The notes under the pieces were generated by a model that worked only from the letters and a program-made list of their open reading frames with translations, ran no database searches and had not been told where the DNA came from. Position numbers and translations under genes: made by a program. Shown one piece after another: positions 1 through 9,450 of a DNA stretch of 64,000 nt. Numbering within the stretch: position 1 is the stretch's first letter; each line of letters begins with the position of its first letter. The stretch is taken from contig NZ_FNDG01000001.1 of the NCBI RefSeq assembly GCF_900100535.1, positions 62,001 to 126,000 on the forward strand, given 5' to 3'. The DNA is from Phytopseudomonas flavescens. Lineage in GTDB: Bacteria > Pseudomonadota > Gammaproteobacteria > Pseudomonadales > Pseudomonadaceae.

Positions 1-207
1 CTGAGCGCCGAGCGCAAGCTGCAAATGCCCGAGGTACTCAAGGTCGTGCCGAAACGCGAGCTCTACGGCCACAGTGCACGCATGTGGAACCAGTGGACGA
101 ACGCCTACGTCCTGCAATTCCTCGACCGCTTCGACATCATGTTCGAGTCCAAGGACAAGAACCTGGCGACCCTGGAATTTCATGAGCGGTACCTGAACGC
201 CGACTAG
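1..207 (+). CDS. 3' end of an unidentified gene (partial)
   Basis: The frame is open from the first base of the window and stops at 207, leaving the last 68 residues of a protein whose start lies outside. The tail is rich in aromatic and charged residues (for example YGHSARMWNQWTNAY near its middle) and has no signal, membrane segment or motif that I recognise. It is convergent with the outer-membrane lipoprotein gene downstream, and a long imperfect hairpin lies between them. I do not assign a function. Confidence concerns only that this is a real coding tail. Confidence 0.6.
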   Translation: MSAERKLQMPEVLKVVPKRELYGHSARMWNQWTNAYVLQFLDRFDIMFESKDKNLATLEFHERYLNAD

Positions 208-244
208 CCGAATGCGCTTAAGCCGCTTCACATAGCCTCGGTCG

Positions 245-288
245 AGCGCAGCGACACCCGGGGCTTTTTCCTGGGTATCGCTGCGTTC
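245..288. terminator. long imperfect hairpin between convergent genes
   Basis: An 18-bp stem with about three mismatches pairs the segment starting AGCGCAGCGACACCCGG with the segment ending in CTGGGTATCGCTGCGTT; the loop carries a short T run. It sits between two convergent genes, so it could terminate transcription from both sides. It also looks like the palindromic intergenic repeats common in Pseudomonas. The structure is visible; the terminator role is inferred. Confidence 0.5.
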
Positions 289-297
289 AACGCCAGG

Positions 298-1734
298 CTA
301 CGTCGGGTTTTCATCCCCCTGCCAGCCGCCGCCCAGGGCGCGGTAAAGCGTCACCAACGCCAGCGAGGTGGCCTGGCTGCTATCCACCAGTTCCTCTTCG
401 TTGACGAGCAAGGCGTGCTGCACCGATAGCACGTTGAGGTAGTCCACGGTGCCCTGGGCGTATTGCTGCTCGGCGTTGTCCAGGGCTTCGCGGCTTTGCG
501 CGACGGCTTCGTGCAGGTGATCGTGACGGCGTTGCTGGGCCTGGTAGGCAGCCATGGCGTCGTCCACTTCGTGCCAGGCGCCGAGTACCGTGCGCTGATA
601 GGCGATGGCCGCCTCCTGCTGCTGCGCCTCGCGCAACTGCAGCACGCCTTGCCGTCGGCCGCCATCGAACAATGGCACGCTGACGGACGGGCCGATGGCG
701 AAACGGTGCGCCGACCAGCCATCCAGATCGCTCAACTGCAGGGCCTGCAGGCCGAGGTCACCGGACAGGGTGATGCGTGGATAGAAATCCGCCTGGGCCA
801 CGCCGATGCTGGCGGTCGCGCCATGCAGTTGCGCTTCGGCCTGACGAATGTCCGGGCGACGGCTGGCCAGTTCGCTGGGCAGCCCGACCGGCACGCGCAG
901 CGGTCCCTGGGGAATCGCCGCCGGCTCGGCGAGCTCCGGCAGGCCACCGGGTCCCTGGCCGAGCAACAGGCCGAGTGCGTTGATCAGTTGTCGCTCACGC
1001 CATTGCAGGGGCTCCAGGCGGGCCTCGAGGGAAGCGACCCTGGCAGCGGCCTCGGCCACTTCGAGGCGCGTGGCCACGCCGTCGGCCAGGCGGGTTCTGT
1101 TGAGCTCCAGGCTACGCCGGGCGATCTGCAGGTTCTGCTCGGTAATCACCCGCACCTGCTGCGCCGAACGCAGCTGGATGTAACCCGTAGCGGTCTCCGC
1201 CATCACCGCGAGGGCGGCGCCGTCGCGCAGGGCTTCGACACCTTGCAACCGGGCATCGGCGGCTTCTACCTCGCGGCGCACCCGGCCCCACAGGTCGAGC
1301 TCCCAGGTCGCGCCCAGGCCCGCCTGCCAGAGGCTGTAGTTTTCCTTGCCGGCATTGCCGGACGGGTCGTTGAGCCCCTCCTCGCTATTGCGCGAACGGC
1401 TGTAGCCGCCATTGCCATCGAGCTTCGGCCCGGTAGCCGCGGCGGTACTCTGGCGCATCGCGCGGCTTTGCTGCACGCGGCTGGCGGCGAGCTGCAGATC
1501 CAGGTTGCCCGCCAGCGCCCGCCTCACCAGCGCACTCAGTTGCGGGTCGGCGAAGCTGTCCCACCAATGCGCATCGACCGCGCCGGCAACTGGCAGGCTG
1601 CGTGCGGCGGCCTCGCTCGCCTTCGGCCAGCGTTCGGGCAGCTGCGCCCTGGGCGCCTGGAAGTTGGGGCCGAGGGTGCAGGCGCCGAGCAGCAACCCGC
1701 TGCCGATCAGGCCGACACGAAGGATTCGGTTCAT
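298..1734 (-). CDS. NodT-family RND/EmrAB-type outer-membrane efflux lipoprotein
   Basis: This 478-residue protein starts MNRILRVG and has a lipoprotein signal with lipobox LLLGAC, so it should be anchored in the outer membrane after cleavage before the Cys. The body is a typical TolC-like outer-membrane factor, with paired helical repeats (for example TGYIQLRSAQQVRVITEQN and a matching region near the end) and the family PVGLPSELASRRPDI segment. It is the last gene of a minus-strand exporter operon behind an HlyD-type adaptor and an MFS pump. Only 1 bp separates it from the adaptor stop. The start at 1734 is preferred because the longer frame overlaps the adaptor gene and would hide the lipoprotein signal. 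The substrate is unknown; drugs or fatty or aromatic compounds are plausible. Confidence 0.93.
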   Translation of the reverse strand: MNRILRVGLIGSGLLLGACTLGPNFQAPRAQLPERWPKASEAAARSLPVAGAVDAHWWDSFADPQLSALVRRALAGNLDLQLAASRVQQSRAMRQSTAAATGPKLDGNGGYSRSRNSEEGLNDPSGNAGKENYSLWQAGLGATWELDLWGRVRREVEAADARLQGVEALRDGAALAVMAETATGYIQLRSAQQVRVITEQNLQIARRSLELNRTRLADGVATRLEVAEAAARVASLEARLEPLQWRERQLINALGLLLGQGPGGLPELAEPAAIPQGPLRVPVGLPSELASRRPDIRQAEAQLHGATASIGVAQADFYPRITLSGDLGLQALQLSDLDGWSAHRFAIGPSVSVPLFDGGRRQGVLQLREAQQQEAAIAYQRTVLGAWHEVDDAMAAYQAQQRRHDHLHEAVAQSREALDNAEQQYAQGTVDYLNVLSVQHALLVNEEELVDSSQATSLALVTLYRALGGGWQGDENPT

Positions 1735-1735
1735 C

Positions 1736-2794
1736 TCAGTGCGCCTGCGCCAGCTTGTGATCGTCGAGCTCGTGGGTGTCGATGCGCGCCTCCACCGACA
1801 TCCCCACGCGCAGGTAACCCACCACCGGCTGATCGGCATCGAGCACGATCTTCACCGGAATACGCTGCACCACCTTGGTGAAGTTGCCGGTGGCGTTGTC
1901 CGGCGCCACGGCGGCGAAGGTCACCCCGGTGGCGGGCGCCAGGCTCTCGACGTGCCCGCGCAGTTGCAGGTCCGGGTAGCTGTCGACGCTGATGCTCACC
2001 GGCTGTCCGGGGCGTACGCGATCGAGCTGGGTTTCCTGGAAGTTGGCAACCACGAAGGCACGCTCCAGGGGCACCACGGCGAGCAACTGGTCGCCAGGGC
2101 TGACATAGGCGCCGATGCGCACGGCCCGGCGCCCGACCATGCCATCCATGGGCGCGCGCAGCTCGGTATGCGACAGGTCCAGCTCGGCCCGTTGCAGCTC
2201 CGCCCGGGCGCGCTGCACTGCCGCCCGGGCGCTGTCGCGCTGGGCATGCAGAATCGCGGTCTGCTGGCGGGTCGCTTCCAGCGCTGCGTGGTTCTGCAGC
2301 TTGCGGGCCTGGGCGGTATCGAAACGGCTCTGCGCCTGCTGGGCATTCTGCAGGGTGCCAGCGCCCTGCCCGGCCAGGTGCTGGTAGCGCTGCAGCTCGC
2401 GCTCGGCGAACAGCACTTCGGCCTGATCGGCCTTCACCGTAGCGGCGGCCTGATCGATCAGCGACTGCTGGCGGTCGACGCTGGCTTCGGCGTTGGCCAA
2501 CTGCGCTTCGGCACTGGCGACGCCGGCGCGGGCCACGTCGAGCGCCGCGCGATAATCACGGTCGTCGATGCGTGCCAGCAATTGGCCGGCGCTCACCCGC
2601 TGGTTGTCTTCGGCCAGCAGTTCGTTGATGAAACCGGCGACCTTGGGTGCGACCAGGGTGTAGTCGGCGCTGATGAAGGCATCGTTGGTGCGCTGCTCGA
2701 AACGCTCGGCGAACAGCACCTGCCAGGTGCCCCAGAGCAACAGGACGGTGACGGGCAGGCCAATCGACAGAACGGGTTTGCGAAGGATGTTCAT
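1736..2794 (-). CDS. HlyD/EmrA-family membrane fusion protein
   Basis: This 352-residue periplasmic adaptor links the MFS pump to the outer-membrane channel. It has one N-terminal membrane anchor (residues about 8-25, SIGLPVTVLLLW), then a lipoyl half-motif, a long Ala/Gln-rich coiled-coil hairpin, the second lipoyl half (ELRAPMDGMVGRRAV) and the beta-barrel ending. The ATG at 2794 is favoured because GGA lies 7 bases upstream; an ATG 12 bases earlier (2806) lacks a ribosome site. It sits between the pump and the NodT-like channel genes with almost no spacing, which supports one tripartite complex. Confidence 0.93.
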   Translation of the reverse strand: MNILRKPVLSIGLPVTVLLLWGTWQVLFAERFEQRTNDAFISADYTLVAPKVAGFINELLAEDNQRVSAGQLLARIDDRDYRAALDVARAGVASAEAQLANAEASVDRQQSLIDQAAATVKADQAEVLFAERELQRYQHLAGQGAGTLQNAQQAQSRFDTAQARKLQNHAALEATRQQTAILHAQRDSARAAVQRARAELQRAELDLSHTELRAPMDGMVGRRAVRIGAYVSPGDQLLAVVPLERAFVVANFQETQLDRVRPGQPVSISVDSYPDLQLRGHVESLAPATGVTFAAVAPDNATGNFTKVVQRIPVKIVLDADQPVVGYLRVGMSVEARIDTHELDDHKLAQAH

Positions 2795-2808
2795 GGTCTC
2801 GTCCATCG

Positions 2809-4359
2809 TCAGGTGGCGGCACGCGGCGGATAGATGCGCGTGGGCACGAAGGGAATGATCAGGATCAGGGCGAAGGCCACGACGGCCACGCACAGGTAAA
2901 GGTCGGCATAGGTGAGTACCAGCGCCTGCTGATGCAGACGCGTCGCCAGGTGCGCGTGCTGCTCGTCGGGGAGCAGCGGCTGGTTGCCCAGGCGATCCAC
3001 CAGATTGCTGGAATGCAGGTGCAGGCGCGCGGTGGTGAGCAGGTCCAGCACCGCCGTGGCGACCACTGCCGAAAGGCCCTTGACGGTATTGAACCAGGCC
3101 GAGGCGAACGGCCCCTGGATCGGCGCGATGCTGCCGGTGGCAAGCATCAGCAGCGGCAGCACCGACAGCGGTTGGGCGAAGATCTGCAGCAGTTGGATGA
3201 CCAGAAAGTCGTCACGGATCCACGCCGAGGTCAGCTGCGAACCCAGCAGGCACGACAGCCCCATCATGCCCAGCCCCGCAGCGAGGACATACCGGCAGTC
3301 GACCTGGCGCAGGTTGCACAGCGCCGCCACCAGGGGCAGCGCGAGCAACTGTGGCAAGGCCACCCAGAGCAGCATGGGGGCGGTCTGCAGGGGGCGATAG
3401 CCCTGCACCTGGGCCAGGTAGGAAGACGGGATCAGAATCGACGCCAGCATCACCAGCAGCACACCGGTCAGGGTGAACAGCGCGAAGCTGAGGTTGCGCA
3501 GCTTGAGCAGTTGCAGCTTGAAGAACGGCAGCGGGTGCTGCCACTCGTTGATCAGGAACAGCACCATCAACAGGCTGCCACCGGCCAGCAGGCTGACGAT
3601 CAGCGGCGAGTGCAGCCAGTTCAGCCGCTCGCCCTGCAACAGGCCGATCACCAGCAGGCAGATGGCGGGCAAGCCAAGCAACAGCCCGCGCCAGTTGAAC
3701 TGCTCGAAACGCTGCAGACGCAGTGGGTCCTGAGGCAACCCCCAGCCCACGGCGAGCATGGCCAGCAGGCTGCCGGGGATGATCTGCCAGAACGCCCATT
3801 GCCAGCCCGCGTACTCCACCCAGAAAGCTGCCAGAGGAGTCCCCAGGCTGGGGCCGAAGGTGGCTGTCATGGCGAAGGCTGCCAGGCCGTAGAGCTTGAT
3901 GTGGGGCGGTAGAAAACGCAGGGCGACGGTCATCAGCATCGGCGGCAGCGCGCCGCCGGCCAGCCCCTGCAGGGCACGCAACAGCATCAGCGCACGCTCG
4001 TTGGGCGCCAGCGGCGAGAGCAGCCCCAGCAGCATGAAGGCGGCGATGGCGCAGAGGGTGAAACGGCGCAGCGACAAGGTCACCGCGAACCAGGGGGCGA
4101 ACGCCATGGCGCTTACCGAGGCGGCCGCATAGAGCGCCAGCAACCAGCTGCCTTCATCGTGCCCGATGCCCATGGCGCCGCGGATGTCGACCAGGGCGAT
4201 CTTGGTGACGTTCTCGTTGAAACCCGAGACCAGCACCGCCAGCAGCACGCCCAACAGGCCGACGACGATGCGCAGCCCGAAAGGGGTTGCCTGCATCGGG
4301 GCAGCTTGCGGAGCGGGTGCAGCGCAGAGGGGCGAAGGCATGAGCGTCGGCGCATTCAT
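2809..4359 (-). CDS. MFS exporter of the DHA2 (EmrB/QacA, 14-TM) family
   Basis: This 516-residue protein is hydrophobic throughout, with about 14 membrane spans. It carries family features such as the LPPMLMTVALRFLPP segment in the first half and a WQWAFWQIIPGSLLA segment near span 6. As an inner-membrane proton-driven pump it would hand substrate to the adjacent HlyD-type adaptor. The start codon has no strong ribosome site; an ATG at 4341 is an alternative. It is the first gene of the three-gene exporter operon, with a LysR regulator 138 bp upstream on the same strand. The transported compound cannot be inferred from sequence. Confidence 0.92.
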   Translation of the reverse strand: MNAPTLMPSPLCAAPAPQAAPMQATPFGLRIVVGLLGVLLAVLVSGFNENVTKIALVDIRGAMGIGHDEGSWLLALYAAASVSAMAFAPWFAVTLSLRRFTLCAIAAFMLLGLLSPLAPNERALMLLRALQGLAGGALPPMLMTVALRFLPPHIKLYGLAAFAMTATFGPSLGTPLAAFWVEYAGWQWAFWQIIPGSLLAMLAVGWGLPQDPLRLQRFEQFNWRGLLLGLPAICLLVIGLLQGERLNWLHSPLIVSLLAGGSLLMVLFLINEWQHPLPFFKLQLLKLRNLSFALFTLTGVLLVMLASILIPSSYLAQVQGYRPLQTAPMLLWVALPQLLALPLVAALCNLRQVDCRYVLAAGLGMMGLSCLLGSQLTSAWIRDDFLVIQLLQIFAQPLSVLPLLMLATGSIAPIQGPFASAWFNTVKGLSAVVATAVLDLLTTARLHLHSSNLVDRLGNQPLLPDEQHAHLATRLHQQALVLTYADLYLCVAVVAFALILIIPFVPTRIYPPRAAT

Positions 4360-4497
4360 GAAGATGCGCCGCTACCCGAGTAGCAAGGGGAAGGCATGCG
4401 GGAATATCCGGTAACGTGCTTGACCGGGGGCAGTCTAGGGAAAACGACGATTGCAGAAAACTGCAATGTTTCTAATTAATGATTGCGCTCAGCGCAA

Positions 4498-5409
4498 CTA
4501 TAAGCCACCCGGGGGATGCTCTTCGCAGCAACCCTTGACCAGCCCCCGCAGCCAACGATGCGCCGGGTCGTTGTCGAAGCGCGGATGCCAGGACTGGTGC
4601 ACCCGCACCGGTGACAGCGGCAAGGGAATCTCGAAACTGCGCAGGGCCAGACCAAGCTGCTTGCAGACCGCGACCACGGGATTGGGCATCGGCAGGATCA
4701 AATCCGAATCACGCAGCGCCAGCAGCGCCGAGAAAAAGCTGGGGGAGACGGCTACCACGCGGCGCGACAGGCGCTGCTGCTCGAGCACCTGATCGATGGG
4801 GCCGCGCGCCAGGCCGCGACGCGACACGCTGATCTGGTCATAGGCGGCGAAACGCTCGGCGTTGATCATTTCGGCGAAGATCGGGTGATCGACCCGTGCC
4901 ATGCCCACGAAGCGGCTCATGAACAGGCCCTGGTGCTTGATCTCGGGCGGCAACTGGGCCGAAGCGCCGATCGCCAGGTCGATACGCCCGGCACGCATGG
5001 CATCGTCGTCGCCATCGATTTCCGGTACGAAGCGCAGCATCACGTTGGGCGCCTGCTGGCGGATCAACTCGACCAGTTGCCCGCCGTAACAAACCATGAA
5101 GATGTCGTTGGTGCGGATATTGAACGCACGATTGAGGCTGGCCAGTTCCACGTCCCGGGAGCGGAACACGCCACTGGCCTGTTCGACCAGATCGCGCACC
5201 TGCTCGCGCAGCTCCAGCGCCCGTGGCGTCGGCACCAGACCGCGGCCGGCGCGCACCAGAATCGGATCACCCACCGCCTCGCGAATGCGCGTCAGGGTAC
5301 GGCTCATGGCAGGTGGGCTGAGGTGCATGCGCCGTGCGGCGCCGACCACGCTGCCCTCCTCGAGCAGGACATCGAGCGCGACGAGAAGATTCAGATCAGG
5401 CAATTGCAT
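4498..5409 (-). CDS. LysR-family transcriptional regulator
   Basis: This 303-residue regulator starts MQLPDLNLL with GGAGG 10 bases upstream. Residues about 1-60 form the winged helix-turn-helix (VVGAARRMHLSPPAMSRTLT), followed by the RAGRGLVPTPRA hinge. The remainder is the periplasmic-binding-like effector domain. It lies directly upstream of, and in the same direction as, the MFS/HlyD/NodT exporter genes, so it is the likely regulator of that exporter. The inducer is unknown. An in-frame ATG 30 bases upstream is less likely because it lacks a ribosome site. Confidence 0.92.
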   Translation of the reverse strand: MQLPDLNLLVALDVLLEEGSVVGAARRMHLSPPAMSRTLTRIREAVGDPILVRAGRGLVPTPRALELREQVRDLVEQASGVFRSRDVELASLNRAFNIRTNDIFMVCYGGQLVELIRQQAPNVMLRFVPEIDGDDDAMRAGRIDLAIGASAQLPPEIKHQGLFMSRFVGMARVDHPIFAEMINAERFAAYDQISVSRRGLARGPIDQVLEQQRLSRRVVAVSPSFFSALLALRDSDLILPMPNPVVAVCKQLGLALRSFEIPLPLSPVRVHQSWHPRFDNDPAHRWLRGLVKGCCEEHPPGGL

Positions 5410-5467
5410 CTGTGGTACGCCTCCGGCGGATCGGTGCATGAGGCGCAAGTGTAGGCCAAGCCGGGAC

Positions 5468-5498
5468 GAAAAAGGCCCCGCAGTGCAGGGCCTTTCGT
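5468..5498 (-). terminator. rho-independent terminator after fadD1
   Basis: Read on the minus strand, an 8-bp stem AAAGGCCC/GGGCCTTT with a 9-base loop is followed by a short T run. It lies just past the fadD1 stop, before the divergent leader of the LysR gene. Confidence 0.75.
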
Positions 5499-5512
5499 TA
5501 CAGCGCGTAGGG

Positions 5513-7201
5513 TTACTTCTTGCCGAGTTTCTTGAGTTCCTCGTCACGCAGCTCGCGGCGCAGGATCTTGCCGACGTTGGTGGTCGGCAGGCTGTCGCGG
5601 AACTCGACCTGCTTGGGTCGCTTGTAGCCGGTGAGGTTGTCGTGCATGTGCTGCAGAACGTGCTCCTTGGTCAGGGTCATACCCGGCTTGACCACCACGA
5701 ACACCTTGATCAGCTCACCGGAACGCTCGTCCGGCACACCGATGGCGGCACACTGCAGCACGCCCGGCAGGCCCACCAGCACCTCTTCCAGCTCGTTCGG
5801 ATAGACGTTGAAGCCGGACACCAGAATCATGTCCTTCTTGCGGTCGACGATGCGGATGTAGCCATCCGGCTGGATGATGCCGATATCGCCGGTCTTGAGC
5901 CAGCCATTGGCGTCGAGCACTTCGTCGGTGGCGTCCTGGCGCTGCCAGTAGCCCCTCATCACCTGCGGGCCCTTGATGCACAGCTCGCCGGTCTCGCCCA
6001 GTGCCAGGTCGTTGCCCTGGTCGTCGATGGCCTTGAACTGGGTGGAGGGTACCGGAATGCCGATGCTGCCCATCTGGATATTGGTAATCGGGTTCACCGA
6101 GGCCACCGGACTGGTTTCCGTCAGGCCGTAGCCTTCGCAGATGGCACAGCCGGTTACCTGCTTCCAGCGCTCGGCGGCCGCCTGCTGCAGCGCCATCCCT
6201 CCGGACAGGGTGACCTTCAGCCTGGAGAAGTCGAGCTTGTGGAAGCCTTCGTTGTTGCTCAGCGCCACGAACAGGGTGTTGAGGCCGACGAAGCCGCTGA
6301 ACTTGAACCTGGACAGGTCCTTGATCATGCTCGGCAGATCACGCGGGTTGGTGATCAGCAGGTTGTGGTTGCCACAGTGCATCATCGCCATGCAGTGAAA
6401 GGTGAAGGCGTAGATGTGGTACAGCGGCAGCGGCGCGACCAGGATCTCGTTGCCTTCGTTGAGGTTTGAGCCCATCAGCTCGCGGCACTGCAGCATGTTG
6501 GCGATCAGGTTGCGGTGGGTCAGCATCGCCCCCTTGGCCACGCCGGTGGTGCCGCCGGTGTATTGCAGCACGGCGATTTCCTGGGCAGCGGGGTTGGCTT
6601 CGCTGACTGCTTTGCCACGCCCCCGGCCCAGGGCATCGGTGAGCTTGATGGCGGCAGGCAGGCTGTAGGCCGGCACCATCTTCTTCACGTACTTGACCAC
6701 CGCGTTGACCAGCAGGCGCTTGAGTGGCGACAGCATGTCGCCGACCTCGGTGATGATCACCGTCTTCACGCCGGTCTTGGGTACCACCTGCTCGGCCAGA
6801 TGGGCCATGTTGGCCAGGCAGACCAGCGCCTTGGCGCCGGAATCCTTGAACTGGTGTTCCATTTCACGGGCGGTGTACAGCGGGTTGGTGTTGACCACCA
6901 CCAGCCCGGCACGCAGCGCGCCGAACACCACCACCGGGTATTGCAGAACGTTGGGCAGTTGCACGGCGATGCGGTCGCCAGGCTGCAGATCCGTGTGCTG
7001 CTGCAGATAGGCAGCGAAGTGACCGGAGAGCTCGAACAGCTCGCCGTAGGTCAGGGTCTTGCCCAGGTTGGTGAAAGCGGGCTTGTCGGCGAAACGCTGG
7101 CAGGACTGCTTCAGCACCGCCTGAACGTTGGGGTACTGATCGGGATCGATCTCTGCCGCGACCCCCTCGGGATACTTGTCCGTCCAGAAGTTTTCGGTCA
7201 T
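5513..7201 (-). CDS. fadD1: long-chain-fatty-acid--CoA ligase FadD1
   Basis: This 562-residue acyl-CoA synthetase activates long-chain fatty acids to acyl-CoA with ATP at the inner face of the membrane and feeds beta-oxidation. The AMP-binding P-loop YTGGTTGVAKGA is at residues 214-225. The acyl-adenylate motif GYGLTETSP and the FACS signature region (DGWLKTGDIG-like, here NGWLKTGDIGI) follow, and the C-terminal lysine loop is KILRREL. The ATG at 7201 has AGGAG 9 bases upstream; a GTG two codons earlier is too close to that site. Length and sequence match FadD1 of P. aeruginosa closely. A paralogue, fadD2, lies 235 bp upstream on the same strand. Confidence 0.96.
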   Translation of the reverse strand: MTENFWTDKYPEGVAAEIDPDQYPNVQAVLKQSCQRFADKPAFTNLGKTLTYGELFELSGHFAAYLQQHTDLQPGDRIAVQLPNVLQYPVVVFGALRAGLVVVNTNPLYTAREMEHQFKDSGAKALVCLANMAHLAEQVVPKTGVKTVIITEVGDMLSPLKRLLVNAVVKYVKKMVPAYSLPAAIKLTDALGRGRGKAVSEANPAAQEIAVLQYTGGTTGVAKGAMLTHRNLIANMLQCRELMGSNLNEGNEILVAPLPLYHIYAFTFHCMAMMHCGNHNLLITNPRDLPSMIKDLSRFKFSGFVGLNTLFVALSNNEGFHKLDFSRLKVTLSGGMALQQAAAERWKQVTGCAICEGYGLTETSPVASVNPITNIQMGSIGIPVPSTQFKAIDDQGNDLALGETGELCIKGPQVMRGYWQRQDATDEVLDANGWLKTGDIGIIQPDGYIRIVDRKKDMILVSGFNVYPNELEEVLVGLPGVLQCAAIGVPDERSGELIKVFVVVKPGMTLTKEHVLQHMHDNLTGYKRPKQVEFRDSLPTTNVGKILRRELRDEELKKLGKK

Positions 7202-7436
7202 GGACACCCACTCCTAAGCAACTGCTTGTCTTCACCGCTATGCGGTTGTTTGTTGTCTGTGTGCCTGCGTGTTCGCCCCAGAGAGGCGCGAAGCGGGCCG
7301 AGAGTAGCAGAGTTGCCAGATAGCGGCCAGAGCCCGCAAAGCCCATCAAGCTCAGAAAGTGACCATAAACCACAAATAGTCACGAATCGCTCCTGGCCGC
7401 TGACTCCGGCCAGTGACGCCGCATCCGCTGGCGCCG

Positions 7437-9125
7437 TCATGGCGCGTCGCGCAGCTCGCGTCGGAGGATCTTGCCCACGGGCGTCATGGGCAGCGAGTCG
7501 CGGAACGCGATATGCCGCGGTACCTTGTAGCCCGTGAGGTTGTCCTTGCAGTACGCCTTCAGTTCCTCGGCCGTCAGGCTGGCGTCGCGCTTGACCACGA
7601 ACAGCTTGACCGCCTCCCCTGACTTCTCATCCGGCACGCCGATGGCCGCGCAACTGGCCACCTTGCCGTGGGCCATCACCACATCCTCGACCTCGTTCGG
7701 GTACACGTTGAAGCCGGAGACGATGATCATGTCCTTCTTGCGGTCGACGATGCTGACGAAGCCCTGCTCGTCGATCACCGCGATATCGCCGGACTTGAAC
7801 CAGCCTTCGGCATCGAGCACCTCGGCGCTGGCCTCCGGTCGATTCCAGTAGCCCTTCATCACCTGCGGGCCCTTGATGCACAGCTCGCCACGCTCGCCCA
7901 ACGGCAATTCCTGGCCGTCGTCGTCGATGACCTTGAGGGCGGTGGCCGGTACCGGAATGCCCACAGTACCCAGCCGCGCGCGCTCGCCATAAGGATTGGC
8001 ACTGACGATCGGCGAGGTTTCGGTCAGGCCATAGCCTTCGACCACCGCACAGCCCGTGAGGCTCTGCCAGCGCTCGGCAGTGGCCTTGACCAGCGCGGTG
8101 CCGCCCGAATTGGTGACCTTGAGGTGGCTGAAGTCGAGCTTCTTGAAATCAGGGTGATCCATCAGCGCCACGAACAGGGTGTTGAGCCCCAGCAACGCGG
8201 AGAACTCCCACTTGCCCAGCTCCTTGATGAACGCGGGGATATCACGGGGATTGGTGATCAGCACGTTGTGGTTGCCGTTGACCATCATGCACATGCAATT
8301 CACGGTGAAGGCATAGATGTGGTAGAGCGGCAGCGGCGCGATCATCACCTCCTGGCCGCGCTTCATCAGCGGTGTGCCGTCGGCGCCGTGCTGGGCCATG
8401 CAGGCATCGGCCTGCAGCATGTTGGCGACCAGGTTGCCATGGCTGAGCATGGTGCCCTTGGCGACCCCCGTGGTGCCGCCGGTGTATTGCAGCACGGCGA
8501 TATCGTCCTGGGTGGCGGTGACCGGGCGAGCCGAGAGGCTGGCACCGTCGCGAAGCACCTGCCTGAACGACAGCGCCTGGGGCAACTGGTAGTCGGGTAC
8601 TTTCTTCTTGACCGTCTTCACCAGCGTATTGACCAGCCAGCCCTTCACGGCGGGTAGCATATCGCCCAGGCGCGCTTCGATCAGGTAGTCGATGTCGCTG
8701 TCGGGCAGCACCTCCTGCACCAGCTTGCCGAACAGGTTCAGGTACACCAGGGCGCGCACCCCGGCGTCCTTGAACTGGTGGCGCATTTCCCGGGCGGTAT
8801 ACAGCGGGTTGGTGTTGACCACGACCAGCCCGGCCCGCAGCGCGCCGAACACCGCGATGGGGTACTGCAGCACGTTGGGCATCTGCACGGCGATGCGCTC
8901 GCCAGGTTGCAGATCGGTGTGCTGCTGCAGCCAGGCGGCGAAGGCCGCAGAGTAGGCATCGAGCTCGCGATAGCTCATCGTCCTGCCCAGGTTGCTGAAC
9001 GCTGGCCGCTCGGCGAAGGCCCGGCAGGCGTGTTCGAAGACCTCGACCACCGACTGGTAGCGCCCGCTATCTATGTCATTGGGCACGCCGGGGGCGCGCT
9101 TGTCGTTCCAGAAATCAGCCTGCAT
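7437..9125 (-). CDS. fadD2: long-chain-fatty-acid--CoA ligase FadD2
   Basis: This second 562-residue acyl-CoA ligase carries the same motifs: YTGGTTGVAKGT, GYGLTETSP, EGWFKSGDIA and KILRREL. It starts MQADFW at 9125 with AAGGAA about 10 bases upstream. Head-to-tail arrangement with fadD1 points to an old tandem duplication that is conserved in Pseudomonas; in P. aeruginosa the two are reported to differ in preferred chain length. It is divergent from the phaJ-type hydratase gene, so the intergenic region probably controls both fatty-acid activation and diversion to (R)-3-hydroxyacyl-CoA. Confidence 0.95.
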   Translation of the reverse strand: MQADFWNDKRAPGVPNDIDSGRYQSVVEVFEHACRAFAERPAFSNLGRTMSYRELDAYSAAFAAWLQQHTDLQPGERIAVQMPNVLQYPIAVFGALRAGLVVVNTNPLYTAREMRHQFKDAGVRALVYLNLFGKLVQEVLPDSDIDYLIEARLGDMLPAVKGWLVNTLVKTVKKKVPDYQLPQALSFRQVLRDGASLSARPVTATQDDIAVLQYTGGTTGVAKGTMLSHGNLVANMLQADACMAQHGADGTPLMKRGQEVMIAPLPLYHIYAFTVNCMCMMVNGNHNVLITNPRDIPAFIKELGKWEFSALLGLNTLFVALMDHPDFKKLDFSHLKVTNSGGTALVKATAERWQSLTGCAVVEGYGLTETSPIVSANPYGERARLGTVGIPVPATALKVIDDDGQELPLGERGELCIKGPQVMKGYWNRPEASAEVLDAEGWFKSGDIAVIDEQGFVSIVDRKKDMIIVSGFNVYPNEVEDVVMAHGKVASCAAIGVPDEKSGEAVKLFVVKRDASLTAEELKAYCKDNLTGYKVPRHIAFRDSLPMTPVGKILRRELRDAP

Positions 9126-9450
9126 TGTTGTTATTCCTTCAGCGTCTGGTTCGATAACAGCCTTTTCCAACTTAGCAGCCGCCAGGCACCTCGCAAATCC
9201 ACAATCAATACCGTGAATTTCAGTCCCTGGGCTACAATGCGCAGCCTGCGCAGGAGCGGCCGCCGCCAAGGCACCGGGCGCCCTGTGCGACCACCACTGA
9301 AACCGCCGGGCCAGGCGGGCCGGCCAGGTCGCTGCCCGTCAATAACATGCCCCATAGCCACGCAACGCGCTGAACCGTGATTCGATCGCCAGGCAGGAAC
9401 GCGCCCTGCAGCAGTCCGCCGGCGAGCGCCCTTGCCCAGGAACCGAGAAC
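9126..9450. promoter_or_regulatory. divergent intergenic region fadD2/phaJ
   Basis: These 325 bp separate the divergent fadD2 and hydratase genes and must hold both promoters. A TACAAT hexamer at 9233-9238 could be a plus-strand -10 box, but no convincing -35 is visible. I looked for a PsrA-type palindrome (GAAAC-N4-GTTTC) and did not find one. No small gene is supported here. Confidence 0.4.

Noticed and set aside
463..1881. Long plus-strand frames opposite the NodT-type lipoprotein gene
   Set aside because: Low-complexity composition without recognisable domains; the minus-strand gene has a lipobox and family motifs.
9126..9450. PsrA-type operator between fadD2 and phaJ
   Set aside because: No GAAAC-N4-GTTTC palindrome could be found by eye, so no site is reported.
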